Shown piece by piece: positions 6,210 to 7,123 of a stretch of 7,123 nucleotides of DNA (position 1 is the first letter of the stretch; every line of letters starts with the position of its first letter). Under the pieces are notes generated by a model. That model did no database searches, was not told the origin of the DNA, and saw only the letters and a list, made by a program, of their open reading frames with translations. The position numbers and the translations under genes were made by a program. The DNA is from Pseudobutyrivibrio sp. (GTDB lineage: Bacteria > Bacillota_A > Clostridia > Lachnospirales > Lachnospiraceae): the NCBI GenBank assembly GCA_024691465.1, contig JAILNO010000044.1:1-7123 (forward strand), in the 5' to 3' direction.

Positions 6210-6868
6210 TGACAACTGAAACAACTATTATGAAAATGACTGATGCATATTGCCATCAGTCATTTTATAAATCTATAAGTAATCTTAATATAATCGATTG
6301 CACCGATGTGGACGGCACCCGATGCTATCTGGATGATATTGCACGATCTACTATCATGGACAGGATTGCCCCTATCGCGCCTTCTGGCATCCATTTCATA
6401 GACTCAGGAAATTATCACTATCTGTCACTACTATGGCTTAGCAAGATCACCGAGGATTTCAACCTAGTCCTAATGGACCACCATCCTGACGATCAGCCTC
6501 CTAGCTTCGGTATGATTACCTCCTGCGGAGGCTGGGTCCTTGAGGCAAAAGATACTCTTACCCATATGAAACAGGTATATACCTTCGGTGTAGGTGAGCC
6601 TCCAGATATCTCCGAGATTCCTACAGACCTACCACTATATATATCCATTGATAAAGATGTATTATCAGAGGAATTCGCAATTACGGATTGGGACCAGGGG
6701 GACATGACTCTACCTGAGATGCTAGATATACTTTCTGAATTATTTGTGAATAGAAAAGTAATCGGTTTGGATATATGTGGAGATTCCGGAGAATTCGCCG
6801 AAAATGGGGCACTTGTTAATAATCAGACAAATCACTATCTTTTTGACTTTTTGTCGAAAAAATCATAA
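6209..6868 (+). CDS. Short arginase/ureohydrolase-fold protein coupled to trkH
   Basis: The 219 residues fit the arginase-agmatinase-formiminoglutamase superfamily, metalloenzymes that hydrolyse C-N bonds of guanidino or formimino groups. All six usual metal ligands can be placed: His70 (SGNYH), Asp90, His92 and Asp94 (MDHHPD), and Asp148 and Asp150 (SIDKD). The family's usual DP and PG after the second aspartate pair are absent; instead the text runs VLSEEFAITDWDQGDMTL. The later position that carries a substrate-binding Glu in arginase appears to be Gly191 or Asp192 (GLDICGD). It is also short for the family (about 300). The real substrate is therefore unknown. The start overlaps the trkH stop by one base (TAATG) and has only a weak AGGT 11 bases upstream, so it is probably translated by coupling. 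Alternative ATGs at 6230 and 6236 have no ribosome binding site. Confidence 0.85.
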   Translation: MTTETTIMKMTDAYCHQSFYKSISNLNIIDCTDVDGTRCYLDDIARSTIMDRIAPIAPSGIHFIDSGNYHYLSLLWLSKITEDFNLVLMDHHPDDQPPSFGMITSCGGWVLEAKDTLTHMKQVYTFGVGEPPDISEIPTDLPLYISIDKDVLSEEFAITDWDQGDMTLPEMLDILSELFVNRKVIGLDICGDSGEFAENGALVNNQTNHYLFDFLSKKS

Positions 6869-6905
6869 ACTATAAGTAATAAAACATGGATAGGAGGAAA
6901 CCACT

Positions 6906-7123
6906 ATGTATCCAGTAATTACTATCAGTAGAGAATTCGGCAGCGGTGGTCATAGCATAGGCGAGGCCGTAGCAAGACAGTTAAATATTCCTTTCTACGA
7001 CGGCGAGATCGTAAATCGTGTAGCTGTAGAAAGTGGCTATGCCAAGGAACTTATCGAGACACAGGGTGAATACACTTCATCTACTGCAATGTGGTTTGAT
7101 ATATCAGCAGCTGGAACAATGTA
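6906..7123 (+). CDS. Cytidylate-kinase-like P-loop protein, C-terminus cut by the window edge
   Basis: Seventy-two complete codons are visible. They begin MYPVITISREFGSGGHSIGE and run through ARQLNIPFYDGEIVNRVAVE. This is the N-terminus of the cytidylate-kinase-like family (nucleoside/nucleotide kinase fold): a phosphate-binding loop GSGGxxIG at residues 12-19 without the classical Lys, then the IPFYD motif. The usual family text is GSGGREIG; here His16 replaces the Arg. These proteins are about 200 residues, so roughly 130 are missing. Classical Cmk activity is not established for the family. The ATG is preceded by AGGAGG with an 8-base spacer. The gap from the previous gene is 37 bases with no terminator, so read-through from the trk operon is likely. 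A weak TTGACT at 6843 could add a local promoter. Confidence 0.88.
   Translation, partial: MYPVITISREFGSGGHSIGEAVARQLNIPFYDGEIVNRVAVESGYAKELIETQGEYTSSTAMWFDISAAGTM

Noticed and set aside
6848..6861. TTTTT-GTCG-AAAAA hairpin at the end of the arginase-like gene as a terminator
   Set aside because: The stem is only A-T pairs with no following T-run, so termination there is unlikely.

Overview
The window looks like chromosomal DNA from a low-to-moderate GC anaerobic Firmicute. The most likely group is Lachnospiraceae (Butyrivibrio, Pseudobutyrivibrio or Roseburia type). This is inferred from strong AGGAGG-type ribosome binding sites, AT-rich spacers, the flavour of the GuaA, arginase-like and cytidylate-kinase-like proteins, and the gene content. 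No species can be named from the sequence alone.

Left part, minus strand (1-2566). The N-terminal two-thirds of a siderophore/iron ABC transporter substrate-binding lipoprotein runs off the left edge. Its upstream region holds a TTGACA-type promoter, a perfect 16-bp GTTAGTT/AACTAAC palindrome near the expected transcription start, and a leader that could fold. A stretch of about 110 bases of unexplained non-coding DNA (781-889) follows. Next comes a strong Rho-independent terminator, and then guaA (GMP synthase), read leftwards.

Centre (2538-2600). Back-to-back divergent promoters separate guaA from a rightward 166-residue orphan. That protein has no Cys, His, Pro or Trp, and its C-terminal part reads like a minimal flagellar-cap (FliD) C-terminal segment.

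Right part, plus strand (3211-7123). A leader carries three copies of the motif TTCTTGYGGG (two direct, one inverted) that can form mutually exclusive hairpins. It precedes a tight potassium-uptake operon: trkA (two-RCK regulatory subunit), 6 bases, then trkH (channel subunit). The trkH stop overlaps the start of a short arginase/ureohydrolase-fold protein by one base. A cytidylate-kinase-like P-loop gene follows after 37 bases and runs off the right edge. TrkA and TrkH together would make a gated K+ uptake system. The role of the ureohydrolase-like protein with them is unknown.

The window is mostly ordinary housekeeping and transport DNA. I see no CRISPR array, transposase, rRNA, tRNA or phage gene. 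The points worth a second look are the trkA leader, the translationally coupled arginase-fold protein, the orphan FliD-like protein, and the iron-box-like operator.
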